Below are positions 29,155 to 38,037 of a stretch of 64,000 nucleotides of DNA, piece after piece; the first letter of the stretch is position 1; each line of letters opens with the position of its first letter. Source of the DNA: an uncultured Alphaproteobacteria bacterium (GTDB taxonomy: Bacteria > Pseudomonadota > Alphaproteobacteria > Micavibrionales > Micavibrionaceae); the NCBI GenBank assembly GCA_946480475.1, contig CAMLJM010000006.1, forward strand, positions 23,206 to 87,205, given 5' to 3'. The notes under the pieces were generated by a model that saw nothing but the letters and a program-made list of their open reading frames with translations, was not told the DNA's origin and ran no database searches. Both the position numbers and the translations under genes were made by a program.

Positions 29155-29900
29155 TGTCCGGCACGAAACCAGACGCATCAACTGTTGCAACATCTTTTAC
29201 CCGTGCCGTACTCGATCGCAATATGACGATGAATACGGCCCCGGTCAGCCGTGCGCTTGAGAATCTTGACCTAAGTGGATTGGCCGTTCTGGATTTTGGT
29301 TGCGGTCACGGCAACCTTTTGCGTCTTTTAAAAAATACCAACGCTGATGTCGTCTATGCCCTTGAGGTTATGCCTGAACATATTGATGCTGATATTCTGG
29401 CATGGGCGAACAACTCTACGGCAAAACCAAAGCTGGTGATTAATCCGGTGAGCATGAAACAAGATGCGCAAGCACCGCATGGTGATTTGACAGCCTATGA
29501 TTATGAACGCATGCTGAAGAGCCATAAGAAATTTGCGATTGTCTCTAACCCACCCTACTTCCTCTACAACCGCATTCTTTCATTAAGCCTGAATGAAAAA
29601 TTTGCGGGCGCATTGATGATTACCAGCAAGGGCCGCCTGCATAACCATCCCGGCTGGCATGTCTTGGGCGTCATGAACGGGCAGGACTTCGACCCGCCCG
29701 CATACGGAACACAATACCTAGTGCAAACAGGGTTTGACGACTGCACTCTGATAGATAGATCAGAGCAACCTTATATTCATGGCCATCCGCAACCTTATCC
29801 ACCTATCAACGACCGTGAGCCTTTGGCTGATATAACTGACCATTATCCGGAAATGTGGAAACAACTCAATGATCTCAGAAATCGGCCTAAGCCTGCATAA
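29154..29900 (+). CDS. SAM-dependent methyltransferase, rRNA adenine dimethylase-like
   Basis: A 248-aa Rossmann methyltransferase. Motif I is LDFGCGHGNLLRLL (SAM binding), and motif IV is VSNPPYFLYNRIL, the NPPY type that marks N6-adenine or amino methylation. The layout recalls KsgA/RrmJ-type adenine dimethylases, but the C-terminal RNA-binding domain is not clear, so it is probably not the housekeeping KsgA. It overlaps the 253-aa gene by one base. The last 14 bp overlap the convergent membrane-protein gene. Confidence 0.8.
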   Translation: MSGTKPDASTVATSFTRAVLDRNMTMNTAPVSRALENLDLSGLAVLDFGCGHGNLLRLLKNTNADVVYALEVMPEHIDADILAWANNSTAKPKLVINPVSMKQDAQAPHGDLTAYDYERMLKSHKKFAIVSNPPYFLYNRILSLSLNEKFAGALMITSKGRLHNHPGWHVLGVMNGQDFDPPAYGTQYLVQTGFDDCTLIDRSEQPYIHGHPQPYPPINDREPLADITDHYPEMWKQLNDLRNRPKPA

Positions 29901-30258
29901 TACGGCGGTAATATCTGCGCCATACCGGATAGAGCAGAAAAACTCCTACACCTACCAATGCCGACCAAGCCTGAAGGCTCACAAAGTAAACCAGCCACAT
30001 TGCTTCCTTGATAAAGAAATAGCGCTGCGACCAGCGGTAACATTCAACGGAGGGTACCGGCATGTCCGCCTGAGCTTCGGCCATACGGTCAGACACTTGC
30101 GCATGCATGAAAGAAAAGAAAACGGCCGTCGCGCCAATGTACTCAACCCAGCGGCCACCTGTGGCAATGATAACAGCCAGTAACACCAGAAAAACAAAAG
30201 CTGCCTCTATCTGCCACGTATAGAGAGCAACTTTCTCCCTTATAAAGGCCCGCAACAT
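29887..30258 (-). CDS. small integral membrane protein, 123 aa
   Basis: Not recognised. Two or three hydrophobic segments are seen (about residues 17-50 with a short break, and 88-110), joined by a soluble loop with AEAQADMPVPSVECYRW. The C-terminus is basic (RRYYRRIMQA). It starts 3 bp after the fabI stop on the same strand, so it is almost surely cotranscribed with fabI. A role in the envelope is a reasonable guess only. Confidence 0.8.
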   Translation of the reverse strand: MLRAFIREKVALYTWQIEAAFVFLVLLAVIIATGGRWVEYIGATAVFFSFMHAQVSDRMAEAQADMPVPSVECYRWSQRYFFIKEAMWLVYFVSLQAWSALVGVGVFLLYPVWRRYYRRIMQA

Positions 30259-30261
30259 TAA

Positions 30262-31116
30262 TTAAGCAGCTTTCTCACCATTTTTCGGAGCGATGGATTG
30301 CAGAAGCTCAGCTGTTTCAGCAGCACTGTCAACAGCCGCCATGCCGATGATGTTATAGCCCGAATCAACATGCATGATCTCGCCTGTCACACCGCTACCC
30401 AGATCAGAAAGCAGGAACAAACCTGAGCTGCCTACATCTTCAATCGTCACATTACGGCGTAACGGTGCGTTTAGTTCGTTCCATTTCAGGATGAAACGGA
30501 AATCACCGATACCGCTGGCGGCCAGCGTTTTGATAGGACCTGCAGAGATCGCATTCACGCGAATGTTCTGCGGGCCGAGATCGGCAGCAAGGTAGCGCAC
30601 AGAAGCTTCAAGACCAGCCTTTGCAATGCCCATAACGTTATAGTGCGGCATCACGCGTTCTGCACCATAATAAGATAGCGTCAGCAAACTGCCACCATCT
30701 TTCATCAGCGGCATAGCACGCTGGCAAACAGCGGTGAAAGAATAAATGGAAATATCCATAGTGCGCTGGAAGTTGGCACGTGTTGTATTCACGTACATGC
30801 CATCGAGTTCGTTCTTGTCAGAGAAAGCGATCGCGTGCACCACAAAATCAATTTTGCCCCATTCTTTTTCGAGCGTCTTGAAAACGTCATCAAGCGCAGC
30901 GTCATCTGTCACATCGCATGGCAGGACCAGTTTGGAATTAACGCTATCAGCCAACGGACGTACGCGCTTTTCCAGCGCTTCACCCTGGAATGTAAAAGCC
31001 AGTTCAGCACCTTGGTCTGAAACCGCCTTGGCAATGCCCCAAGCAATAGAGCGATCATTGGCAACACCCATGATCAAACCACGTTTACCGGCCATCAATT
31101 TCTGACTATCGCTCAT
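30262..31116 (-). CDS. fabI: enoyl-[acyl-carrier-protein] reductase (NADH)
   Basis: Reduces trans-2-enoyl-ACP in each round of fatty acid elongation, in the cytoplasm. The 284-aa SDR-fold chain has GVANDRSIAWGIA (the atypical nucleotide loop of FabI), DVTDDAALD, and the catalytic pair Tyr and Lys spaced YNVMGIAK. The ATG at 31116 is chosen over a GTG at 31137 because it gives the standard N-terminus. A perfect inverted repeat lies upstream at 31159-31186. It is followed by a small membrane-protein gene. Confidence 0.95.
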   Translation of the reverse strand: MSDSQKLMAGKRGLIMGVANDRSIAWGIAKAVSDQGAELAFTFQGEALEKRVRPLADSVNSKLVLPCDVTDDAALDDVFKTLEKEWGKIDFVVHAIAFSDKNELDGMYVNTTRANFQRTMDISIYSFTAVCQRAMPLMKDGGSLLTLSYYGAERVMPHYNVMGIAKAGLEASVRYLAADLGPQNIRVNAISAGPIKTLAASGIGDFRFILKWNELNAPLRRNVTIEDVGSSGLFLLSDLGSGVTGEIMHVDSGYNIIGMAAVDSAAETAELLQSIAPKNGEKAA

Positions 31117-31158
31117 GCTTTTATAGCTTTCCCGCACATTTTGTGCATTATGTAAATA

Positions 31159-31186
31159 TGTAGGATAATTCTACCGGCATCCTACA
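31159..31186. promoter_or_regulatory. inverted repeat upstream of fabI, candidate operator
   Basis: TGTAGGAT-N12-ATCCTACA is a perfect 8-bp inverted repeat, 43 bp upstream of the fabI start, in a 216-bp intergenic spacer. Size and symmetry suit a dimeric repressor or activator. No regulator is assigned. Confidence 0.45.
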
Positions 31187-31275
31187 CATTTATGACATTT
31201 CGTCCAGCAATTTGAGGGTTTTGCAGGCCAGGATTTGAGAAATATTAACCACCGGCTGATACAGTGATGACAGGA

Positions 31276-31318
31276 AAAAGCCGATTATTTTCAATGAGTT
31301 TTCAACTTTCCGGCTTTT
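31276..31318. repeat. inverted repeat in the leader of the 521-aa gene
   Basis: AAAAGCCG (31276-31283) and CGGCTTTT (31311-31318) form a perfect 8-bp stem with a 27-nt loop, ending 14 bp before the start at 31333. It could fold in the leader RNA or act as an operator. The function is unknown. Confidence 0.35.
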
Positions 31319-31332
31319 GAAATGGAATCATC

Positions 31333-32898
31333 ATGGCGCTTCAGCTTGACGCCGTAGCACAGCTTTGTCAGCAGATTACCAAACAGGTGCGCGAAAACTA
31401 TAAGGTGCTGACCGTGCATTTCATTGTCCACCATGATGGGCATCGGAATGAAGCATTGGGCGTTACCGCACAGGAAATCATTCATCACCCGGCAGCAGAA
31501 ACGGCCATGCGCCTGATGCAAAAGCCACGTCTGAACGAAGAGTCCGCCCTGCTGGGCACCGCAATTGCCCGGCACAATATTTTTCTGGGCATGGCATGGC
31601 GTGATCATTTGCTGGCGCTTTGTACTATCAACATTGATCATGTCGATACCATGAAGGAAGTGCGGGCGCAGGCATGGCACCTGACATGGCATGCGCTTGA
31701 CGCTTACAATTATTATAACAATCCCGATAGCCGCAGCAGTTCTGTGCGCGATATTGTCGTTCGCCGCCGCAGCGCCACAGAAATGGCGCGCGCAAACCTG
31801 CAAGCAGATGCATTCAGTGCGATTATGTGTGCCCTTACGGGCGACAGGGATGCATTGCATGATATAGGGCGTTTCCGTGCCCTGAATGCGCTAACGACAC
31901 GTTCCGCACATATGCCTGAGTTCTTTCCTTATGCGATTGCCATGGACGCCGCCGAGTTTTCATTCAAGGAACTGGGAAAAAAGCTACCATCCAAACGCAT
32001 GATGATCCCGGTAGCGCTCAAAATTGCAAGAGCAATTGATCGTGCGATTGATCCTGATACGCTGACCAACTGGTTTGAATTCTGTGAACCTGCGCAGGAT
32101 ATGGCATGGCGCGGCTTTAGCAAGGAAGACATCCTGAGCGCGGCGATCAATACCAGCCCCGACACTTTTGTACGCAGCACGGGACACCTGTTAAAAGATA
32201 TTATCGCCATAGAACCATCATCCTTCCTGAATATCAGCGATAACTACAGCCCCTACGCGGACGATGCGATCAATGAGAAGCTGCACGAAAAACTTGTCGA
32301 GCAAATATTCGAAGACATTATCGCCAAAGGATTGTCACAGCATAACCCTGACCCGTTCCTGAAACTGGCAAATAAACAGAATGAAGAACTAAGCGAGGGC
32401 CGCATCATGGGCTGGTGCGCTGCCGGTCTTCAGGCCGCCGCCCGTGCCATTGAAAATAGCCATGATGGCGACCGCCAAACCGAACAATTGGTACGTCGCG
32501 AATTCCAGGATGGAAAAAACAAAGCGAACTGGGAAACATTGCAAAGTTTGGGTAACCGCATCGTTCAGCATCAACGTGATGGTGAAATCATTACCCTGTC
32601 CCGCCTGTCGGAAATTGCTGGTGAAGATCGCTCATCCAAAACCATCCAGTCATCGGTACAATCGACAATCAGTGATCCTGCTTACCAGAGCAAACTCGAG
32701 TATCTCAACACGCCTACTCCGGCGGCGCCTGGCCCACGCGGCCCTGCGCCGAAAACCCCGGCCTTGGCGACAGCACCGCGTATGGCCGCACAAGGCCCCC
32801 GCGCACCAGGGCTGGGCGGCTCAGGTCATACAAACATACGAAGACAATCTGCGCAGAAAACAGATGACAAAGGCGACCAGGGTCGCCAGACGCGATAG
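31333..32898 (+). CDS. large soluble protein of unknown function, 521 aa
   Basis: Not recognised. Cytoplasmic by composition: no signal peptide or membrane segment. Residues 1 to about 110 form a domain with HFIVHHDGHRNEALGV and a His-rich block HLTWHALDAYNYYNN. The middle (about 130-440) is helix-rich. The last 70 residues are Pro/Ala/Gly/Arg-rich and likely unstructured. No metal-protease HExxH is present despite the many histidines. The gene stands alone and is well supported by codon regularity over 1.5 kb. Confidence 0.82.
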   Translation: MALQLDAVAQLCQQITKQVRENYKVLTVHFIVHHDGHRNEALGVTAQEIIHHPAAETAMRLMQKPRLNEESALLGTAIARHNIFLGMAWRDHLLALCTINIDHVDTMKEVRAQAWHLTWHALDAYNYYNNPDSRSSSVRDIVVRRRSATEMARANLQADAFSAIMCALTGDRDALHDIGRFRALNALTTRSAHMPEFFPYAIAMDAAEFSFKELGKKLPSKRMMIPVALKIARAIDRAIDPDTLTNWFEFCEPAQDMAWRGFSKEDILSAAINTSPDTFVRSTGHLLKDIIAIEPSSFLNISDNYSPYADDAINEKLHEKLVEQIFEDIIAKGLSQHNPDPFLKLANKQNEELSEGRIMGWCAAGLQAAARAIENSHDGDRQTEQLVRREFQDGKNKANWETLQSLGNRIVQHQRDGEIITLSRLSEIAGEDRSSKTIQSSVQSTISDPAYQSKLEYLNTPTPAAPGPRGPAPKTPALATAPRMAAQGPRAPGLGGSGHTNIRRQSAQKTDDKGDQGRQTR

Positions 32899-32921
32899 CA
32901 TCTCAAGAATTCCAGCAAGAA

Positions 32922-32946
32922 AACGCCCCGGTGATACCGGGGCGTT
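32922..32946. terminator. strong hairpin after the 521-aa gene
   Basis: AACGCCCCGGT / ACCGGGGCGTT is a perfect 11-bp stem with a 3-nt loop. No T-run follows on the plus strand; on the minus strand TTTCTTG follows. It may end transcripts from either convergent side. Confidence 0.6.
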
Positions 32947-33075
32947 CCGCATCTCTCTGGTCAATCAGGAGCAAACAGCGTTTAGGTTCGACTAGGAGCA
33001 TGAGGCGTAGCGTATAAAACATACGTAAGCCGATATGCGACGACGTTCGAACGTGAACGATGAAAGCTTCTTGTA

Positions 33076-33555
33076 TTAGTTTACGATTTCCCAGCTACCA
33101 TCAGGCTGCTGGCAAACAGTGCCGTAAGCACTTTCTTTCTTGCCGCCCACTGTCACAGTGTTCTGGTATTCACGGCAATAACGGCCAGACTTTGTTGTGC
33201 CATCACGCACGGGGGTAATCGTACCCGCGTTACCGCTTTGGGGGTTGTTCCATGTAATAGTTTCACCTACAGGAGCAGAGTGAGCGCTTTGCGTCGCTTT
33301 TTGCATGTACATTTGGTCGGCGCGATCCAGGGATTGTCCAATGCTGCTGCCAGCGAGAGAGCCCAGCAGAGCGCCCGCACCTGTAGCCCAGAGACGACCG
33401 GAACCGCTACCAACTTGGGAGCCAAGAACGCCACCGATCAGCGCGCCGGAAGCCAGACCTACGTTCTGCTTGTTGAACGTACCAGTGCCATCATTGGCAC
33501 AACCGCTCAAAGCCAGACCGGCAGCCAGTACTGAAACCATAAAAAATTTCTTCAT
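33076..33555 (-). CDS. glycine-zipper outer-membrane lipoprotein (17-kDa surface antigen type)
   Basis: A 159-aa exported lipoprotein. The signal peptide ends in the lipobox LSGC (C19). Residues about 35-75 are a glycine-zipper 2TM segment (GALIGGVLGSQVGSGSG, GALLGSLAGSSIG), as in the rickettsial 17-kDa antigen and SlyB. The C-terminal domain has CREYQNTVTVGGK and YGTVCQQPDGSW, the hallmark of the RT0821 surface-protein group, with two cysteines. Probably an envelope-integrity protein. It is monocistronic. Confidence 0.9.
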   Translation of the reverse strand: MKKFFMVSVLAAGLALSGCANDGTGTFNKQNVGLASGALIGGVLGSQVGSGSGRLWATGAGALLGSLAGSSIGQSLDRADQMYMQKATQSAHSAPVGETITWNNPQSGNAGTITPVRDGTTKSGRYCREYQNTVTVGGKKESAYGTVCQQPDGSWEIVN

Positions 33556-33655
33556 TTGTAACCCTCAGCTCCTTATTAGATGGGGATGTTGACAATACTA
33601 TTTAGCAAATTAAGTATGGCTCTATGAAGGCAAAAAAACGGCTTATAGGCAGAAA

Positions 33656-34282
33656 ATGCAGAATATCGACCCCATAAAGATACTGGAAACCGCAGAAAAT
33701 GGCCCCACAAATCCCATAACTCTTTTCAAACAATGGATGAGTGAGGCAGAAAGTTCCGAAATAAATGATCCAAACGCCATGTGTCTGGCAACAGTCGACC
33801 CTAATGGCCGTCCTGTAGCCCGTATGGTTTTACTTAAATCAGTTGATGAACGTGGTTTTGTCTTTTACACCAACCGGGAAAGCCGCAAGGGCGAAGCTCT
33901 TAACCTGAATCCATATGCGGCCCTGTGTTTCCATTGGAAAAGTCTGACACGCCAAGTACGGGTAGAAGGTAAAGTTTTACTCGTCGACGATGCAGAGTCT
34001 GACGCTTATTACGATAGCCGGTCTAAAGGCAGCCGTATCGGCGCCTGGGCATCACGCCAATCAAGACCGCTGGATAGTCGATCAACCCTGGCCAACCGTG
34101 TGGCAGAACTGGAAAAGCAATATGGGGAAAATGATCACATCCCCCGTCCCCCGCATTGGGGTGGCTATCGCGTAGTGCCTGAATATATTGAATTCTGGCA
34201 TGATGGCGGCTTCCGCCTGCATACCCGTTTGATCTATAAAAGAACGGAAAAAGGCTGGGAACGCAGCATGCTCTATCCTTGA
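33656..34282 (+). CDS. pdxH: pyridoxamine 5'-phosphate oxidase
   Basis: FMN enzyme that makes pyridoxal 5'-phosphate from the pyridoxine or pyridoxamine form. The 208-aa chain has ARMVLLKSVDERGFVFYTN (FMN site), RQVRVEGKV, YYDSRSKGSRIGAWAS, and the C-terminal RLHTRLIY..WERSMLYP typical of PdxH. The start ATG 33656 has only a weak ribosome site. It precedes htpG by 31 bp. Its product is the cofactor of the hemA-encoded enzyme at 38038. Confidence 0.94.
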   Translation: MQNIDPIKILETAENGPTNPITLFKQWMSEAESSEINDPNAMCLATVDPNGRPVARMVLLKSVDERGFVFYTNRESRKGEALNLNPYAALCFHWKSLTRQVRVEGKVLLVDDAESDAYYDSRSKGSRIGAWASRQSRPLDSRSTLANRVAELEKQYGENDHIPRPPHWGGYRVVPEYIEFWHDGGFRLHTRLIYKRTEKGWERSMLYP

Positions 34283-34313
34283 TAAACACTTATGAAACCG
34301 CCATATTGACACT

Positions 34314-36242
34314 ATGACAACAGAAACACTCTCCTTTGGTGCAGACGTATCGCGTCTGCTGGATATCGTAGCCCGCGCCCTCTACTCCAACCGCGATGTA
34401 TTCCTGCGCGAACTGATTTCAAATGCCGCTGATGCCTGTGATCGTTTGCGTTATGAGGCACTGGCGAAACCATACCTCACCAAAGAGGATCCTTCTTTTA
34501 AAATTCGCATTTACCGGGATGCTCCATCGCGTATTTTGACTATCGCCGATAACGGCATCGGTATGAACCGCGATGATCTGGTGAAAAACCTGGGTACGAT
34601 TGCATGGTCTGGCAGCGCTGCTGTCATGGAAGAACTGAGCAAAGCCAGTGCTGCAGACAAAGTAAACCTGATTGGCCAATTTGGAGTCGGTTTCTATGCC
34701 AGCTTCATGGTATCGCTGAATGTAAAAGTCATTAGCCGCAAAGCAGGTGAAGACCAGGTATGGGCCTGGGAATCCGATGGCAAGACGGGATTCACCGTGC
34801 GGGAAGCCACCACAGATGAAGCCAAACAACTTCTTTCCGGTCGTGGAACAGCCATAAATTTAAAGATAGACGACGACAGCAGCGAATATTTGCTGATGGA
34901 AAAACTGCGCATGGTGATCCTGCAATATTCAGATCATATCAGCGTCCCTATTTTCCTGGGGAAGGGTGATGGCACAGATGACGATAACCAGGCGGCCCAG
35001 ATACAAGTAAACAAGGCCTCTGCCCTGTGGATGCGTCCCAAAAGTGAAATTGACGAAGAACAATATACCGAATTCTACCACCATATCGGTCATGGTATGG
35101 ACAAACCGCTGATGACATCTCATTGGCGCGCTGAAGGGACCATCGAATTCAACGCCCTGCTGTTCGTACCCACATTGCGCCCCTGGGACCTGTATGACCC
35201 CAGCCGCAGGAACGCTGTACGCCTGTATGTAAAGCGCGTGTTCATCACTGATGATTGCGAAGGCCTGATGTATCCATGGCTGCGTTTCATGCGTGGCGTT
35301 ATCGACAGTGAAGACCTGCCCCTGAACATCAGTCGTGAAATGCTACAGCATAATCCCGTGATCAAGAAAATCCGCAGTGCTGTCGCAAAACGCATTCTGG
35401 GCGACCTTAACAAGCTGGCACAGGACGATAAGCCTGCCTATGCCAGCTTCTGGAACCAGTTCGGCGCAGTCCTTAAGGAAGGCCTGTACGATGCACAGGA
35501 ACATCGTACCGATCTGCTGAAGATTGCCCGCTTCTACTCGACGGAGAAAGCAGGCGAACTGGTATCGCTGGCCGATTACGTCAGCCGCATGAAGCCGGAA
35601 CAGGAACATATCTACTATATAAGCGGTGAAAACATCGACACACTCCGCAACAGCCCTCAGATCGAAGGTTTCAAGGCACGTGGCATCGAAGTTCTGCTCT
35701 TTACTGACACTATTGATGATTTCTGGCTGCAGACTGTGCAGGATTACGAACAAAAACCATTCCGTTCTGTGACCAAAGGGGACGTTGACCTTACCAAATT
35801 TGGCGAAGCCAAAGGCGATGACGACAAAAGCAAGAAGCATGAGAATATCGAACAGACAGACAGCCACCGTCGCCTGCTTGCGATTATTCAGGAAACACTG
35901 AAGGAAGAAATTGGAGAAGTGCGTTATTCGCACCGCCTGACCAGTTCGCCGGCCTGTCTTGTCGCGGGTGAGAACGAAGTCGATCTGCGCATGGAACGTG
36001 TATTGCGTATCCATCAAAAGCACGAGGCACCGTCAAAGCGGGTGCTGGAAATCAACCCCGATCATGCCCTGATCATTCGTATGTCTGAGCTGGCCAAAGC
36101 CGGAGGCACCGGCAATGAAATGGCTGATGCCGCACACCTGCTGCTTGATCAGGCCCGCATCATTCAGGGTGAACCTGTACCCGATCCTTCCGATTTCGCC
36201 CGCCGCTTGGCCTACTTCATGGAAAAAAGTTTGGCGGCTTAA
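34314..36242 (+). CDS. htpG: molecular chaperone HtpG (Hsp90)
   Basis: ATP-dependent chaperone, homodimer in the cytoplasm. The 642-aa chain has the GHKL ATPase site (ISNAADACDRLRY, DNGIGM, GQFGVGFYASFMV), the middle domain with the catalytic Arg region (NISREMLQ) and a helical dimerization end. Length is normal. It lies 31 bp after pdxH. A strong terminator follows at 36255. No heat-shock promoter is obvious in the short gap. Confidence 0.96.
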   Translation: MTTETLSFGADVSRLLDIVARALYSNRDVFLRELISNAADACDRLRYEALAKPYLTKEDPSFKIRIYRDAPSRILTIADNGIGMNRDDLVKNLGTIAWSGSAAVMEELSKASAADKVNLIGQFGVGFYASFMVSLNVKVISRKAGEDQVWAWESDGKTGFTVREATTDEAKQLLSGRGTAINLKIDDDSSEYLLMEKLRMVILQYSDHISVPIFLGKGDGTDDDNQAAQIQVNKASALWMRPKSEIDEEQYTEFYHHIGHGMDKPLMTSHWRAEGTIEFNALLFVPTLRPWDLYDPSRRNAVRLYVKRVFITDDCEGLMYPWLRFMRGVIDSEDLPLNISREMLQHNPVIKKIRSAVAKRILGDLNKLAQDDKPAYASFWNQFGAVLKEGLYDAQEHRTDLLKIARFYSTEKAGELVSLADYVSRMKPEQEHIYYISGENIDTLRNSPQIEGFKARGIEVLLFTDTIDDFWLQTVQDYEQKPFRSVTKGDVDLTKFGEAKGDDDKSKKHENIEQTDSHRRLLAIIQETLKEEIGEVRYSHRLTSSPACLVAGENEVDLRMERVLRIHQKHEAPSKRVLEINPDHALIIRMSELAKAGGTGNEMADAAHLLLDQARIIQGEPVPDPSDFARRLAYFMEKSLAA

Positions 36243-36254
36243 AGCAGGCCATAA

Positions 36255-36280
36255 AAAACCCCGGTTGATGCCGGGGTTTT
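36255..36280. terminator. bidirectional terminator between htpG and the adenosine-kinase-like gene
   Basis: AAAACCCCGG / CCGGGGTTTT is a perfect 10-bp stem with a 6-nt loop. A and T runs flank the GC core, so it can serve htpG (plus) and the convergent kinase gene (minus). Confidence 0.88.
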
Positions 36281-36300
36281 CCTTTAAAAGAAAAAGCTGA

Positions 36301-37302
36301 TTAGGCAGCTTCCTTCAGCAGATCCGCATAACGGATCGCTGGACGCGGCCCCATATGGCTGATCACCTCAGCCGCAGCCATCGAACCTAGGCGACCACAT
36401 GTTTCCAGCGTCATGCCCTGTGTGTAACCATACAGGAAACCCGCAGCATATTGATCGCCAGCGCCGGTGGTATCGATAACTTTCACGCCAGCTTCAGCCG
36501 GAATCTCGATCACTTTATCACCCGCAATAATAACGGAACCTTTCTCGCTACGCGTAATCACAATGATCTCACATGTGCCCTTCAATGCTTCAACAGCCTC
36601 TTCAAAGCTCTCCGATTCATAAAGCGATTTTGCCTCTTGCTCATTCGCGAATAGGATATCGACGTGCTCTTCTACAAAGGTTTGGAAATCAGCGCGGTGA
36701 CGATTTACACAGAACGGATCAGACAGCGACAAGGCAACCTTGCGGCTGGCCTTGTGCGCCAGTTCCGACGCCACAACAAAAGCTTCTTTCGCGTGCGGTG
36801 GATCGAACAGGTAACCTTCGAGATATGTGATACGCGCCGATGATACCAGTTCCTCATCAATATCAATCGGTGACAACTCAACCGCCGCACCCAGGAAGGT
36901 ATTCATGGTACGCTGGCCATCCGGCGTCACCAGAATAAGGGAACGCGCCGTCGGCGCGCCAATCGCCAGGGGATGCGTATTGAATACAACGCCCTGGGAT
37001 TTCAGGTCACGGCTAAATACCTCACCGAGAGCGTCCTTGGCAACCTTGCCAATATAAGCGCCCTTACCACCGAAAGACGCAAAACCGGCAATCGTATTCC
37101 CGGCGGAGCCGCCCGATGCTTCCATACCTGCTGGCATTTCCGCATACAAAGCTACAGCACGCTGCTCGTCGATCAGGGTCATCCCGCCCTTCTGCATGCC
37201 ATAGAGCTTGGTCTGACGCTCGACGAACGCCTCATCAGTCTGGGCCAGAACGTCAACAATGGCATTACCAATCGCCAGAAGGTCGATACGCGGATCTTTC
37301 AT
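36301..37302 (-). CDS. PfkB-family kinase, adenosine-kinase-like
   Basis: A 333-aa ribokinase-fold kinase. The start at 37302 (MKDPRIDLLAIGNAIVD) follows AGAGGA by seven bases. The N-terminal IGNAIVDVLAQTD and ASGGSAGNTIAGFAS bind the substrate. DTTGAGDQYAAGFLYG holds the catalytic Asp and anion hole. Alphaproteobacterial relatives are usually annotated adenosine kinase. Nucleoside salvage is the likely role, but substrate choice cannot be read from sequence. Convergent to htpG and divergent from the TetR gene at 37368. Confidence 0.85.
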   Translation of the reverse strand: MKDPRIDLLAIGNAIVDVLAQTDEAFVERQTKLYGMQKGGMTLIDEQRAVALYAEMPAGMEASGGSAGNTIAGFASFGGKGAYIGKVAKDALGEVFSRDLKSQGVVFNTHPLAIGAPTARSLILVTPDGQRTMNTFLGAAVELSPIDIDEELVSSARITYLEGYLFDPPHAKEAFVVASELAHKASRKVALSLSDPFCVNRHRADFQTFVEEHVDILFANEQEAKSLYESESFEEAVEALKGTCEIIVITRSEKGSVIIAGDKVIEIPAEAGVKVIDTTGAGDQYAAGFLYGYTQGMTLETCGRLGSMAAAEVISHMGPRPAIRYADLLKEAA

Positions 37303-37367
37303 GCTATATTCCTCTAGGGGTGAAAACACGCTATGTTTTAACCGAAACGCCCTGATAAGGAAATACT

Positions 37368-37970
37368 ATGGCAGGCACAAAATCACAGAAAAAGGCCCCG
37401 GACCTGCGGGAAAAGGCCATAAAATCAGCCCTGATACTGGCCGCCCGGGATGGTTGGAACAACGTCAGCCTGAATGACATCGCCCGCCATGCCAAAGCAA
37501 GCCTTTCTGATCTGCACGACCATTTCGAAGACCGCACGGATATCCTGATCGCTTATGGGCGCATGACTGACCGCAAAGTGTTGGAAAATGTCGGCGAGAT
37601 AGATGGCAACAGCAGCCACCGTGACCGCCTGTTTGAAATTCTGATGGAACGATTTGATGTCCTGAACGAAGACCGCAAAGCCCTGCTCTCCATTCTAGAC
37701 AGTTTCAAATTTGACCCCAAGCAGTTTGTCATCGGATTGCCACATCTGAGCCGTTCCATGAGTTGGATGCTGGAAGCCGCCGGCGTAGAAACCCATGGCA
37801 TCCGTGGCGCCGCCAGTATCATGGCCATCACCACTGTTTATGTGGCCACAGTCAAAACCTGGATGGAAGACGATAGCGAAGACATGAGCAAGACCATGGC
37901 CGCCCTCGACAAAAATCTGGGTCGCGCCGAGCAGCTTGCCGGAATGGTCGGAATGACATCACCTGATTAA
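37368..37970 (+). CDS. TetR-family transcriptional regulator
   Basis: A 200-aa DNA-binding protein. The N-terminal helix-turn-helix is seen at about residues 15-60 (AARDGWNNVSLNDIARHAKASLSDLHDHFEDR), a good TetR pattern though the recognition-helix tyrosine is replaced by LHDHF. The rest is a helical ligand domain with no recognised effector. AAGGAAATACT precedes the ATG. It is divergent from the adenosine-kinase-like gene with 65 bp between starts, so that gene is a candidate target. The COQ9-like N-terminus is an alternative reading. Confidence 0.82.
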   Translation: MAGTKSQKKAPDLREKAIKSALILAARDGWNNVSLNDIARHAKASLSDLHDHFEDRTDILIAYGRMTDRKVLENVGEIDGNSSHRDRLFEILMERFDVLNEDRKALLSILDSFKFDPKQFVIGLPHLSRSMSWMLEAAGVETHGIRGAASIMAITTVYVATVKTWMEDDSEDMSKTMAALDKNLGRAEQLAGMVGMTSPD

Positions 37971-38037
37971 TAATTAAATATATTTGATATTGAATGATTT
38001 TGTAGCGAAAGCCCAAGAGACAAAAATAGAAATGTAT

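Noticed and set aside
31291..31860. 189-codon open frame antisense to the 521-aa gene
   Set aside because: No start signal, and the plus-strand frame has better protein-like composition across a much longer span.
35343..36023. 226-codon open frame antisense to htpG
   Set aside because: Opposite a conserved chaperone gene with complete motifs; a shadow frame.
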